Source: Parablautia sp. Marseille-Q6255 (GTDB lineage Bacteria; Bacillota; Clostridia; Lachnospirales; Lachnospiraceae). From it: a stretch of 64,000 bases of DNA. Made by a program: the position numbers and the translations under genes. Below, piece by piece: positions 16,711 through 25,286 of this stretch. The notes under the pieces are model-generated. The model was not told where the DNA came from, did not search any database, and saw only the letters and a list, made by a program, of their open reading frames with translations. Every line of letters begins with the position of its first letter. Position 1 is the stretch's first letter. The DNA is taken from contig NZ_CATNVD010000001.1 in assembly GCF_951230155.1 (NCBI RefSeq), positions 372,001 through 436,000 on the forward strand. Reading direction: 5' to 3'.

Positions 16711-16780
16711 AGTGATCGTTCTGTGGAAACTTGCGAAGCCCACAGGCGGGGGAGAACCTACGGGTCTCTCCCTCTTTTTT
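16711..16780 (+). ncRNA. abiF RNA: AbiF-type structured small RNA upstream of the HEPN toxin
   Basis: The predicted RNA is about 70 nt. The first hairpin pairs CTGTGG (16721-16726) with CCACAG (16740-16745) and has a small inner CTT/AAG stem around GCG. The second is a terminator: GGGAGA (16750-16755) with TCTCCC (16767-16772), an inner ACC/GGT pair, then a run of T (16775-16780). The toxin start codon follows 22 bases later. A short promoter-driven RNA ending in a leaky terminator before an Abi_2 gene is the arrangement reported for abiF RNAs and resembles type III toxin-antitoxin loci. Identity with the catalogued motif is from memory. Confidence 0.65.
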
Positions 16781-16801
16781 ATTTTATGGGAGAACAAGCA
16801 T

Positions 16802-17736
16802 ATGGCTACATCAAAAAGTTTTTTAACCTTTACGCAACAGGTTACTTCATTAAATGACAAAAACATAATAATATCGAATAGCCAGTATGCTGAAGAAATG
16901 CTCCAACGCATCGGTTATTTTTCTTTGATGGGATATAATCACTTATTCCGGATACCTCTTACCAAAAAGTATAAGTCTGGAACTTCCTTTGACGAGATTG
17001 TTGCCCTGTATCAATTTGATGCTGAACTAAGAGAGTTATTTCTGAAATATCTGCTTCAGATTGAACGTCACATAGGCAATTTGATTGCCTATTATTTTAC
17101 AGAATTATACGGCGACTCTCAATCCGAATACATGAACCCAAACAATTATAATAACAGTTCCCGAAACCGTAAAACTATCGGCGGCTTAATTAAAAAATTG
17201 CACGGTGCCATTACTACAACAGAATATGAGTATGTTAATTATCATAGAAACCAATATGGAAATATCCCTCTCTGGGTAACAGTAAATGTATTGACTTTTG
17301 GTAGTATATCGAAAATGTATGAGGTATTGCCACAATCACTCCGTGCCAAGGTCTGCAAGCATTTTCCATCTGTCAATCAGAAACAGTTAGGACGATATTT
17401 ATCTGTACTGACGAAATACAGGAATGCCTGCGCTCATGGTGACCGCTTATTTACTTATAAGACTGTTGATCAGATTCTGGATACCCCACTTCATGCAAAA
17501 CTGACAATTCCGCAAAAAGGAAACCAGTATATGGTAAACAAGACTTATTTTCTGTTGTGATTACATTCCGCTATCTTCTGCCGAGTAAAGAATTTATAGC
17601 TTTCAAAAAGCGCCTGGTACAAGAAGTTGGAAAGCTTAACAAAAAGCTGATACATATTACAGAACAGGAATTACTTGAACAGATGGGGTTTCCACCCAAC
17701 TGGAAGAATATTACCCGCTACCGTTTAACATCATAA
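16802..17736 (+). pseudogene. abiF: Abi_2/AbiF family HEPN toxin gene, frameshifted near the 3' end
   Basis: AbiF proteins are abortive-infection RNases or RNA toxins neutralised by a small RNA. The ATG at 16802 has a GGGAG site. The open frame runs to a stop at 17560 (252 residues) and includes the family N-terminus (QRIGYFSLMGYNHLF), the Asp/Glu-rich helix LYQFDAELRELFLKYLLQIERHIGN, and the HEPN motif R207-NACA-H212. The expected C-terminus (GKQDLFSVVITFRYLLP, then QMGFPPNWKNI) continues in the -1 frame and stops at 17736. The switch falls between the A5 run at 17514-17518 and about 17533. Restored, the protein would have about 310 residues, normal for the family. The break may be a disabling mutation, a slippage site or a sequencing error. 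Confidence 0.8.
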
Positions 17737-18034
17737 AAGCGAAAAAAGGAAGATGCCGCCATCAAACTCATACTGCCATTTTCAACTTCGAACCGGAACA
17801 CATAACAGCATTTTTTGATGGATTTTATCCTTAAAACAGCAAAAGGGAAGCTGCCGCTTCACGAAAATATATTCGTTAAAGCGACAGCCTCTTTCGAGAG
17901 TTATATATAGATTTTACAAATAATATCTTTAAATCGGTTTGCTTTCGTGCAATCCAGATGATATGCCATATATTCTCTGACATCTTTTCTGGTTACTACA
18001 AGCGTTGTGAAATAAATATATTTGTCAGTATCTA
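17737..18034. other. Mobile-element scar with imperfect inverted repeat and a minus-strand gene tail
   Basis: A plus-strand piece reading AIFNFEPEHITAFFDGFYP then stop (about 17779-17834) looks like a gene tail. An imperfect inverted repeat (AAAGGGAAGCTGCCGCTT near 17840 and AAAGCGACAGCCTCTTT near 17877) may be a terminator. On the minus strand, 18030-17901 reads DTDKYIYFTTLVVTRKDVREY and on to a TAA, with no start codon; it looks like a truncated protein end. None of these is a complete gene. Confidence 0.4.
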
Positions 18035-20665
18035 TTATTTCCCACTTTCGTTGATAGCTGCCTGTGCTGCCGCCAGTCTTGCGATCGGCACTCTGAACGG
18101 TGAACAGGAAACGTAGTCCAGACCGATCTTGTGGCAGAACTCTACGGATGACGGATCGCCGCCGTGCTCACCGCAGATACCTACATGCAGATCCGGATTC
18201 TCGGACTTGCCGAGACTGATCGCCATTTCCATCAGCTTGCCGACACCATTCTGGTCGAGCTTTGCGAACGGATCGTTCTCAAAGATCTTTCTCTCATAGT
18301 ATGCCTCCAGGAACTTGCCTGCATCATCACGGGAGAATCCGAAAGTCATCTGTGTCAGGTCATTTGTACCAAAGCAGAAGAAGTCCGCTTCTTTTGCGAT
18401 CGCATCTGCCGTCAGAGCAGCACGCGGAATCTCGATCATCGTTCCTACGTGATACTTCAGGTCGCTGCCTGCTGCTGCGATCTCAGCATCTGCCGTCTCT
18501 ACAACTGTTTTCTTTGCAAATTTCAGCTCCTTATCATCGCCGATCAGCGGGATCATGATCTCCGGGCATACGTCCCAGTCCGGATGAGCCTTCTGCACAT
18601 TGATCGCTGCACGGATGACTGCTCTTGTCTGCATCTTTGCAATCTCCGGATAAGTAACTGCCAGGCGGACGCCTCTGTGTCCCATCATCGGGTTGAACTC
18701 ATGGAGACCGTCGATGATCGCTTTGATCTGCTCTACTGTCTTGCCCTGACTGTCTGCCAGCTTCTTGATATCTTCTTCGGTCTGCGGTACAAACTCATGA
18801 AGAGGCGGATCAAGGAAACGGATCGTTACCGGGTTGCCCTCAAGAGCCTCGTACAGCTTCTCAAAATCGCTCTGCTGTACCGGAAGGATCTTCTCCAGTG
18901 CAGCCTCTCTTTCCTCTACTGTATCGGAGCAGATCATCTCGCGGAATGCATCGATTCTGTCCCCTTCAAAGAACATATGCTCTGTACGGCAAAGACCGAT
19001 GCCCTCTGCGCCAAGCTCGCGGGCTTTCTTTGCATCTGCCGGAGTATCCGCATTTGTTCTTACCTTCAGCTTTCTGAACTTGTCTGCCCAGCCCATGATC
19101 CTGCCGAACTCGCCTGCGATCGTAGCATCTACAGTCGGGATCACGCGGTCATAGATATTACCTGTCGAACCGTCAATGGAGATCCAGTCTCCCTCATGAT
19201 ACTCTTTTCCTGCCAGTGTGAATTTCTTATTTGCCTCATCCATCACGATCTCAGAGCAGCCGGATACACAGCAGGTACCCATACCACGTGCAACAACTGC
19301 TGCATGAGAGGTCATACCGCCGCGGACAGTCAGGATACCCTCAGCAGCCTTCATGCCTTCGATATCCTCCGGTGAAGTCTCAAGACGTACCAGAACGACC
19401 TTCTTGCCCATTGTATGCCAGCTCTTTGCGTCCTCTGCTGAGAATACGATCTGTCCGCAGGCAGCTCCCGGTGAAGCAGCCAGAGCTTTTGCGACCGGTG
19501 TCGCGCGAACGATCGCTGCACGGTCAAACTGCGGATGAAGCAGCGTGTCAAGGTTACGCGGATCGATCATGGCAACTGCCTTTTCTTCTGTGATCATTCC
19601 CTCGTCTACGAGGTCGCAAGCGATTTTAAGAGCAGCCTGAGCCGTTCTCTTGCCGTTACGTGTCTGAAGCATGTACAGCTTCTTATCCTCGATCGTAAAC
19701 TCCATATCCTGCATATCTCTGTAGTGATCCTCAAGCTTTGCACAGATCTCTGTAAACTGCGCATAAACTTCCGGCATCACCTCTGCAAGCTGAGAGATCT
19801 TCTGCGGTGTACGTACACCTGCAACTACGTCCTCGCCCTGAGCGTTCATCAGGAACTCACCCATCAGGTGCTTCTCTCCTGTTGCCGGGTCACGTGTAAA
19901 GGCAACGCCTGTACCGGATGTATCGCCCATATTTCCAAACGCCATCATCTGGACATTGACTGCAGTACCCCAGGAATACGGAATATCGTTGTCGCGGCGG
20001 TATACATTTGCACGTGGGTTGTCCCAGGAACGGAATACTGCCTTGATCGCTTCCATCAGCTGTACCTTTGGATCCGTCGGGAAGTCAGCCCCGATCTTTT
20101 CCTTATATTCTGCCTTAAACTGATCTGCAAGCTCCTTCAGATCCTCAGCTGTCAGCTCAACATCCTGCGTCACGCCCTTTTCCAGCTTCATCTTGTCGAT
20201 CAGCTCTTCAAAATATTTCTTTCCTACTTCCATTACTACGTCGGAGAACATCTGGATAAATCTGCGGTAGCAGTCCCATGCCCAACGCGGATTACCGGAT
20301 TTTTCAGCAAGGACCTCCACTACCTCTTCATTCAGACCGAGGTTCAGGATCGTATCCATCATACCCGGCATAGAAGCTCTTGCTCCGGAACGTACAGAAA
20401 CGAGAAGCGGATTTTCCTTATCACCGAATTTCTTTCCTGTCACACCTTCCATCTTCTCAATGGCTTCCATGATCTGATCCATGATCTCATCGTTGATCTT
20501 TCTGCCGTCCTCATAATACTGGGTGCAGGCCTCCGTCGTGATCGTAAAGCCCTGCGGTACCGGAAGGCCAAGATTCGTCATCTCAGCAAGGTTCGCACCT
20601 TTTCCGCCGAGGAGATTTCTCATCGTGGCATTTCCCTCCGTAAACATATAAACCCATTTTGCCAT
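18035..20665 (-). CDS. ppdK: Pyruvate, phosphate dikinase
   Basis: PPDK interconverts PEP, AMP and PPi with pyruvate, ATP and Pi in the cytoplasm. The start MAKWVYMFTEG at 20665 has AGGAGG 10 bases upstream and gives 876 residues, the usual length; the ATG three codons earlier sits too close to the site. N-terminal nucleotide-binding domain: LLGGKGANLAEM. Central phosphohistidine domain: GGMTSHAAVVARGMG near residue 450. C-terminal PEP-binding barrel: GLCRTEHMFF, MMGHRGVRL, GTNDLTQMTFG and GICGEHGGDP. Its position after the PPi-phosphofructokinase gene suggests PPi-linked glycolysis. Confidence 0.97.
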   Translation of the reverse strand: MAKWVYMFTEGNATMRNLLGGKGANLAEMTNLGLPVPQGFTITTEACTQYYEDGRKINDEIMDQIMEAIEKMEGVTGKKFGDKENPLLVSVRSGARASMPGMMDTILNLGLNEEVVEVLAEKSGNPRWAWDCYRRFIQMFSDVVMEVGKKYFEELIDKMKLEKGVTQDVELTAEDLKELADQFKAEYKEKIGADFPTDPKVQLMEAIKAVFRSWDNPRANVYRRDNDIPYSWGTAVNVQMMAFGNMGDTSGTGVAFTRDPATGEKHLMGEFLMNAQGEDVVAGVRTPQKISQLAEVMPEVYAQFTEICAKLEDHYRDMQDMEFTIEDKKLYMLQTRNGKRTAQAALKIACDLVDEGMITEEKAVAMIDPRNLDTLLHPQFDRAAIVRATPVAKALAASPGAACGQIVFSAEDAKSWHTMGKKVVLVRLETSPEDIEGMKAAEGILTVRGGMTSHAAVVARGMGTCCVSGCSEIVMDEANKKFTLAGKEYHEGDWISIDGSTGNIYDRVIPTVDATIAGEFGRIMGWADKFRKLKVRTNADTPADAKKARELGAEGIGLCRTEHMFFEGDRIDAFREMICSDTVEEREAALEKILPVQQSDFEKLYEALEGNPVTIRFLDPPLHEFVPQTEEDIKKLADSQGKTVEQIKAIIDGLHEFNPMMGHRGVRLAVTYPEIAKMQTRAVIRAAINVQKAHPDWDVCPEIMIPLIGDDKELKFAKKTVVETADAEIAAAGSDLKYHVGTMIEIPRAALTADAIAKEADFFCFGTNDLTQMTFGFSRDDAGKFLEAYYERKIFENDPFAKLDQNGVGKLMEMAISLGKSENPDLHVGICGEHGGDPSSVEFCHKIGLDYVSCSPFRVPIARLAAAQAAINESGK

Positions 20666-20765
20666 GTTACGCATTCCTCCTAAATATATAGTCAGTTTTC
20701 ACCGCCAAAAAAAACCGGCAGCAAAAACCGGCGTGAAACGACTTATTTTATTGTCGCACACATTA

Positions 20766-20793
20766 AGTCTATCATATTAATTCAAAAAGTCAA
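20766..20793 (-). promoter_or_regulatory. Promoter for ppdK
   Basis: Minus-strand TTGACT (20788-20793), 16 bp, TAGACT (20766-20771). The leader then holds a hairpin with arms TTTCAC and GTGAAA around two CCGG blocks (about 20698-20738), possibly regulatory. Confidence 0.6.
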
Positions 20794-20863
20794 ATATATT
20801 TTTCATTTTTTTGTATATTTTGACGTATTTTGAGTTGCTGCATACGTATTGCAAAGCAAGGAA

Positions 20864-20938
20864 ATGCTGCTGCAACATGTATCCGGTGACAAGCTCTTCT
20901 GATACCATCCGACCGGACTGCATATTTTGCAGCAGCAT
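20864..20938 (-). repeat. Nested inverted repeat after the PPi-phosphofructokinase gene
   Basis: Perfect 12-bp outer arms (ATGCTGCTGCAA at 20864-20875, TTGCAGCAGCAT at 20927-20938) enclose inner arms CCGGT (20883-20887) and ACCGG. It begins 16 bases past the minus-strand stop. The following tract (TTTCCTTGCTTTG) is only weakly T-rich. It is either an unusual terminator or a structured 3' end. Confidence 0.6.
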
Positions 20939-20954
20939 CTCATTCAAAGCCTAT

Positions 20955-22196
20955 TTATTTCGCGATCACTTTCTTCAGATGTACGAATCTCGGAAGAGAG
21001 TTCTCCTTCTTCATCTCGATCTCACCCTGGATCAGCGGCAGAGCGTAGTCAATAAACGCATCTGTCACATTGTTTCCGCGCTCGTTGATCCATTCTACCG
21101 GAACTTTCTTCTCATAGTTTGCTACGGAAGACAGATCCAGAAGCTCCGGCTCACACTTGTAGCCGGCAGCATCGCGTGTGCACTTGAAGCCTACCATCTT
21201 GTCTGTCACACCGGCGATCGCCTCTTTTACTGCTGTCTGTCCTGCCATAAAGGACTCGTCAGAGTCTGTCTGGGATGCGCAGTGCTCTGCACATCTCTGG
21301 AGCAGAGAAAGCTCGATCGGACGAACCTTAACACCCGGGATTGCTTTCTTTACTACATCGCCAAGCTTTGCAGCCAGACCGCCAAGCTGTGCATGTCCAA
21401 ATCCGTCTGTTGCAGATGTCTCAGCCTCAGATACGAACTTGCCGTCTGCATAATGAATACCCTCAGATACTGCTACGAGTACATTCTGGTTTTCATTCCA
21501 GATCTTCTCAACATCCTCAAGGAACTCGTCCATGTTGAAATCAACCTCCGGAAGGTAGATCAGATCCGGACCAAAGCCTGTCACGCGTGCCAGAGAAGCA
21601 GCGCCTGCCAGCCATCCTGCATGACGGCCCATGATCTCAACGATCGTCACCTGTCCTTTATCGTATACGTGAGCATCCTGATAAACCTCTACCAGAGATG
21701 TTGCGATATACTTCGCTGCTGAAGAGAAGCCCGGGCAGTGGTCTGTTCCGAACAGGTCGTTGTCGATCGTCTTCGGAATACCCATTACACGGCACTCATA
21801 TCCTACTTTATTCATATATTTGGAAATCTTGTTGCATGTATCCATGGAGTCATTTCCGCCGTTGTAGAAGAAATAACGCACATCATACTTTTTGAAGATC
21901 TCAAGGATTTTCTTGTAATCTGTATCATCTACATCTGGATCTGCGATTTTGTAACGGCAGGAGCCCAGAGCGGATGACGGTGTATATTTCATGATAGCCA
22001 GCTCTTCCGGATCCTCTTCATCCATCACATACAGTCTGTCGTTGAGCACGCCAACGATACCGTTTGCTGCGCCGTATACCTTTGTGATCACATCAGAGTC
22101 AAGACCTGCCTTGATCGCACCGTAGCAGCTCGCATTGATTACGGAAGATGGTCCGCCGGACTGTCCGATGATCATTGCACCTTTTAATTCACTCAT
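20955..22196 (-). CDS. pfp: Diphosphate-dependent 6-phosphofructokinase
   Basis: This enzyme phosphorylates fructose 6-phosphate, here probably with PPi. It has 413 residues in the long group-II phosphofructokinase class. ATP enzymes have glycines in GGDGS and PGTIDND; this protein has GGNDS (D116) and PKTIDND (K142), the signature of the PPi-dependent type. Other sites are GQSGGPSSVIN at the N-terminus, MGRHAGWLA and the YLPE region. It lies between glyS and ppdK on the same strand and has its own promoter. PPi use is inferred from these two residues. Confidence 0.92.
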   Translation of the reverse strand: MSELKGAMIIGQSGGPSSVINASCYGAIKAGLDSDVITKVYGAANGIVGVLNDRLYVMDEEDPEELAIMKYTPSSALGSCRYKIADPDVDDTDYKKILEIFKKYDVRYFFYNGGNDSMDTCNKISKYMNKVGYECRVMGIPKTIDNDLFGTDHCPGFSSAAKYIATSLVEVYQDAHVYDKGQVTIVEIMGRHAGWLAGAASLARVTGFGPDLIYLPEVDFNMDEFLEDVEKIWNENQNVLVAVSEGIHYADGKFVSEAETSATDGFGHAQLGGLAAKLGDVVKKAIPGVKVRPIELSLLQRCAEHCASQTDSDESFMAGQTAVKEAIAGVTDKMVGFKCTRDAAGYKCEPELLDLSSVANYEKKVPVEWINERGNNVTDAFIDYALPLIQGEIEMKKENSLPRFVHLKKVIAK

Positions 22197-22292
22197 TTTA
22201 AATTCCTCCTAATGGTAATGTAAAATGTAATATCATAAGAACCGATGGCAAAAATCGCACCCGTTCCCAGTTACCTGAAACAGCCATTCGTC

Positions 22293-22321
22293 ATTATAGC
22301 AAAGTTGATTTATACGCGCAA
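22293..22321 (-). promoter_or_regulatory. Promoter for pfp
   Basis: Minus-strand TATAAT (22293-22298) lies 17 bp after TTGCGC (22316-22321), in the gap after the glyS stop. The -10 is perfect and the -35 is weak. Confidence 0.55.
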
Positions 22322-22324
22322 GCC

Positions 22325-23722
22325 TTAAAATGCAAACTTCTTCTCAAAATAGGCTTTCAGATCCTCGATCTTGACACGCTCCTGCTCCATCGTATCGCGG
22401 TCGCGCACCGTCACTGCTCCGTCCTCCTCAGAGTCAAAATCATACGTTACGCAGAACGGCGTACCGATCTCATCCTGTCTTCTGTAGCGCTTTCCGATAT
22501 TTCCTCTGTCATCGAATTCGCAGTTGTAATATCCGGACAGCATTGTATAAACCTTCTCCGCGCCCTCATTGAGCTTCTTGGAAAGAGGCAGCACACCGAT
22601 CTTGACCGGCGCCAGTGCCGGATGGAAATGAAGCACCGTTCTCATATCCGGCTTTTCCTCTGTCCCGATGTTTTCTTCGTCATACGCACTGCACAGGAAC
22701 GCAAGCACGACTCTGTCTGCTCCAAGAGACGGCTCTACGACATACGGTACGTATTTCTCTTTTTTCTCATCATCAAAATAAGACATATCTTCGCCGGACA
22801 CATTCTGATGCTGGGTGAGGTCGTAATCCGTACGGTCTGCGATCCCCCACAGCTCGCCCCAGCCAAACGGGAACAGATACTCAATGTCTGTCGTGCCCTT
22901 GCTGTAGAAGCAAAGCTCCTCCGGATCATGATCGCGCAGACGCAGCTCTTCTTCCTTCATGCCAAGGCTCTTGAGCCATTCATAGCAAAAGCTTCTCCAG
23001 TAATGGAACCAGTCAAGGTCTGTCCCCGGCTGGCAGAAAAACTCCAGCTCCATCTGCTCAAACTCACGTGTACGGAACGTAAAATTCCCCGGTGTGATCT
23101 CATTACGGAAAGACTTTCCGATCTGACCGATACCAAACGGAAGCTTTTTGCGGGAGGTACGCTGCACATTTTTGAAGTTTACAAAGATACCCTGCGCTGT
23201 CTCCGGACGGAGATATACGGTGTTCTTTGCATCCTCCGTAACACCCTGAAACGTCTTAAACATCAGATTGAACTGGCGGATGTCTGTGAAATTATGCTTG
23301 CCGCAGGTCGGGCACGGTACGTTGTTGTCCTCAATAAAGGTCTTCATTTCTTCCTGAGAAAACGCGTCGATCGGCTTCGGAAGCTCTATCCCCTTTTCTG
23401 CACAGTAATCCTCGATCACCTTATCTGCGCGGAAACGCTCATGACACTCCTTGCAGTCCATCAGCGGATCTGCAAATCCGCCAAGATGTCCGGATGCCAC
23501 CCATGTCTGCGGATTCATCAAAATCGCGCAGTCCACACCGACATTATACGGATTTTCCTGGATAAATTTTTTCCACCATGCACGCTTTACATTATTTTTC
23601 AGCTCCACACCGAGGTTTCCGTAGTCCCATGTATTTGCCAGACCACCGTAAATCTCGGAACCCGGATATACAAATCCTCTGCCCTTTGCAAGCGCTACGA
23701 TCTTTTCCATCGTCTTTTCCAT
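22325..23722 (-). CDS. glyS: Glycine--tRNA ligase (single-chain, class II)
   Basis: This enzyme charges tRNA-Gly with glycine. The native start [17 protein letters not shown] gives 465 residues, the expected size. Class II motifs are visible: [26 protein letters not shown] (motif 2 region), [16 protein letters not shown] and the anticodon-binding C-terminus with [13 protein letters not shown]. The zinc ligands CKECHERF and CPTCGKHNF are present. An IS110 copy abuts the start codon and separates the gene from a GGAGGAG site now at 25392-25398. The frame stays open upstream into the element to a TTG at 23758, so an extended N-terminus is possible. The gene is probably essential, so it must be expressed across or from the element. 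Confidence 0.96.
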   Translation of the reverse strand: MEKTMEKIVALAKGRGFVYPGSEIYGGLANTWDYGNLGVELKNNVKRAWWKKFIQENPYNVGVDCAILMNPQTWVASGHLGGFADPLMDCKECHERFRADKVIEDYCAEKGIELPKPIDAFSQEEMKTFIEDNNVPCPTCGKHNFTDIRQFNLMFKTFQGVTEDAKNTVYLRPETAQGIFVNFKNVQRTSRKKLPFGIGQIGKSFRNEITPGNFTFRTREFEQMELEFFCQPGTDLDWFHYWRSFCYEWLKSLGMKEEELRLRDHDPEELCFYSKGTTDIEYLFPFGWGELWGIADRTDYDLTQHQNVSGEDMSYFDDEKKEKYVPYVVEPSLGADRVVLAFLCSAYDEENIGTEEKPDMRTVLHFHPALAPVKIGVLPLSKKLNEGAEKVYTMLSGYYNCEFDDRGNIGKRYRRQDEIGTPFCVTYDFDSEEDGAVTVRDRDTMEQERVKIEDLKAYFEKKFAF

Positions 23723-24038
23723 GTTTATATCCATTCCTTTCGCTTCGCTCAGGCACAAAACGTTATGAAAATGTTTTCCTGAGCTTATTTTTTCTTTATA
23801 ATTCTTCTTATAGGGAACTCGGTATACTACAAATCACGGGGAGGTGAGTGGGCTGTCCGGCTTGCCGGATGACCGTATGTTTATATGTGTAGTCCGCCTT
23901 TTCAAGCACAAATAAGTGTGATTTCAAGCACGTAATCTTATCTTTGTATAAACATTCTCGTTTATGGCTTAGGCGTTCAGTCAATGCCGTCTCTCCCTAT
24001 AATCTTTAGTGAACCTTCTGGTTCTGAAAGGAGTCCCT
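23723..24038 (+). ncRNA. Candidate IS110 bridge-RNA region, copy 1
   Basis: IS110-group elements encode a guide RNA upstream of the transposase. This stretch is non-coding and rich in hairpins: GCTCAGG...CTGAGC (23751-23786), CCGGC-TT-GCCGG (near 23858) and GAACC-TTCT-GGTTC just before the ribosome site. It contains GTTTTCC and GGGGAGG, which resemble the two target halves (TTTTCC and, on the other strand, GGAGG). RNA boundaries cannot be fixed by eye. Confidence 0.45.
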
Positions 24039-25286
24039 ATGGCTTTAAAAATCGTGTACAAAATCTGCTGTGGCATTGATGTCCACAAGACTTTTGTAGT
24101 TGCCTGTATCGCTTCTACTAACGATAAAGGTGTCACTTCTTACGAGAGCCGCCGGTTTTCGACCTACACGAGCGGTCTGAAAACTTTGTTACAGTGGTTA
24201 CTCGATCGCAATTGCAAGGATGTCTGTATGGAATCTACCGGTAAATACTGGATCCCTGTTTATAACATCTTGGAATCGGATTGTTCGATTGTCCTTGCTC
24301 ATCCTAAATATGTTAAGGCTATCCGTGGAAAGAAAACTGACAAAAAAGATGCCAAATGGATTGCTGACCTGTTTAAGCATGACCTTGTTGCCGGAAGCTT
24401 TATGCCACCTGCTGACATTCGCCAGCTTCGCGACCTAATGCGTTACCGTTTCAAACTAACCTGCTTCAAATCAAGCGAAAAGAATCGTTTGCAGAACTGT
24501 CTCACGGTTTCCAATATCCAGTTGGGAAACGTTGTTTCGGACACCTTCGGCAAATCTGCTCAGGCGATACTGGATAAACTTTTGGAAAATCCCGCAAATA
24601 CTTCCTTTGACCTTGAACCTCTTGTTTTCAGAAGCCTGAAGAAAAAACTTCCCGAGCTTCGCAATGCCATTGATGGCTATATCACTCCGGAACAGGCTGG
24701 CAAACTCAAAGTAATCAAAGCTCATTATGAAAACCTTGAATCCCGGAAAGCAGAGCTTGAAGAACTCATTCTTGCGCTCGCCGCTCCCTATCAGCAGGAA
24801 CTTTCCATTCTTCAAACCGCTCCTGGTATCAGCAGTACTTTCACTGCCATCGGAATCATTTCCGAAATCGGTACCAATATGGAGGCTTTTCCTTCGGCGA
24901 AACACTTGTGCTCATGGGCTGGGCTTACACCAACCAACAATGAAAGTGCAGGGAAGAAAAAATCTGTCCGGGTGTCCAAGGCCGGATGCTACATCAAACC
25001 GCTTTTAGTACAGTGCGCAAACGCTGTCGTAAAAAGCACTAAGCATCCTGAAATGCGTAACCGTTATCTCCGTATCAGAAAGCGTCGCGGTCACAAGAAA
25101 GCAATCCTTGCAATAGCAAGAATGCTTCTTACCGCATTATACCACATGTTGAAGAACGGGGAAAACTATAATGCAGAACTTTACCAAAAATCCGACCTAC
25201 CGCCTGCGGACCGTGAGATTACAGTAGAGCAGGCAATCATCATAGCAAGGAATCAAGGTTATAAAATCAAGTCAGCAACTGCATAA
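24039..25286 (+). CDS. IS110-family transposase (bridge-RNA-type recombinase), copy 1
   Basis: This 415-residue DEDD recombinase starts at MALKIVYKICCG, with GAAAGGAG upstream; a longer ATG at 24009 lies over the hairpin. The RuvC-like domain shows D in CCGIDVHKTF, E in CMESTGKYWIPV, and DD in KKTDKKDAKWI. The C-terminal Tnp domain shows LQTAPGISSTFTA and the nucleophile serine in NNESAGKKKSVRVSKAG. The protein is identical to copy 2 and appears intact. It is transcribed opposite to the surrounding genes. Confidence 0.95.
   Translation: MALKIVYKICCGIDVHKTFVVACIASTNDKGVTSYESRRFSTYTSGLKTLLQWLLDRNCKDVCMESTGKYWIPVYNILESDCSIVLAHPKYVKAIRGKKTDKKDAKWIADLFKHDLVAGSFMPPADIRQLRDLMRYRFKLTCFKSSEKNRLQNCLTVSNIQLGNVVSDTFGKSAQAILDKLLENPANTSFDLEPLVFRSLKKKLPELRNAIDGYITPEQAGKLKVIKAHYENLESRKAELEELILALAAPYQQELSILQTAPGISSTFTAIGIISEIGTNMEAFPSAKHLCSWAGLTPTNNESAGKKKSVRVSKAGCYIKPLLVQCANAVVKSTKHPEMRNRYLRIRKRRGHKKAILAIARMLLTALYHMLKNGENYNAELYQKSDLPPADREITVEQAIIIARNQGYKIKSATA

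Noticed and set aside
18164-20683. Long plus-strand frames (403 and 382 codons) opposite ppdK
   Set aside because: They are antisense to a perfectly conserved gene, have no ribosome sites and read as cysteine/leucine-rich nonsense; they are a codon-bias artefact.
22622-23782. A 386-codon plus-strand frame opposite glyS
   Set aside because: It is the mirror of a conserved synthetase, with no ribosome site.
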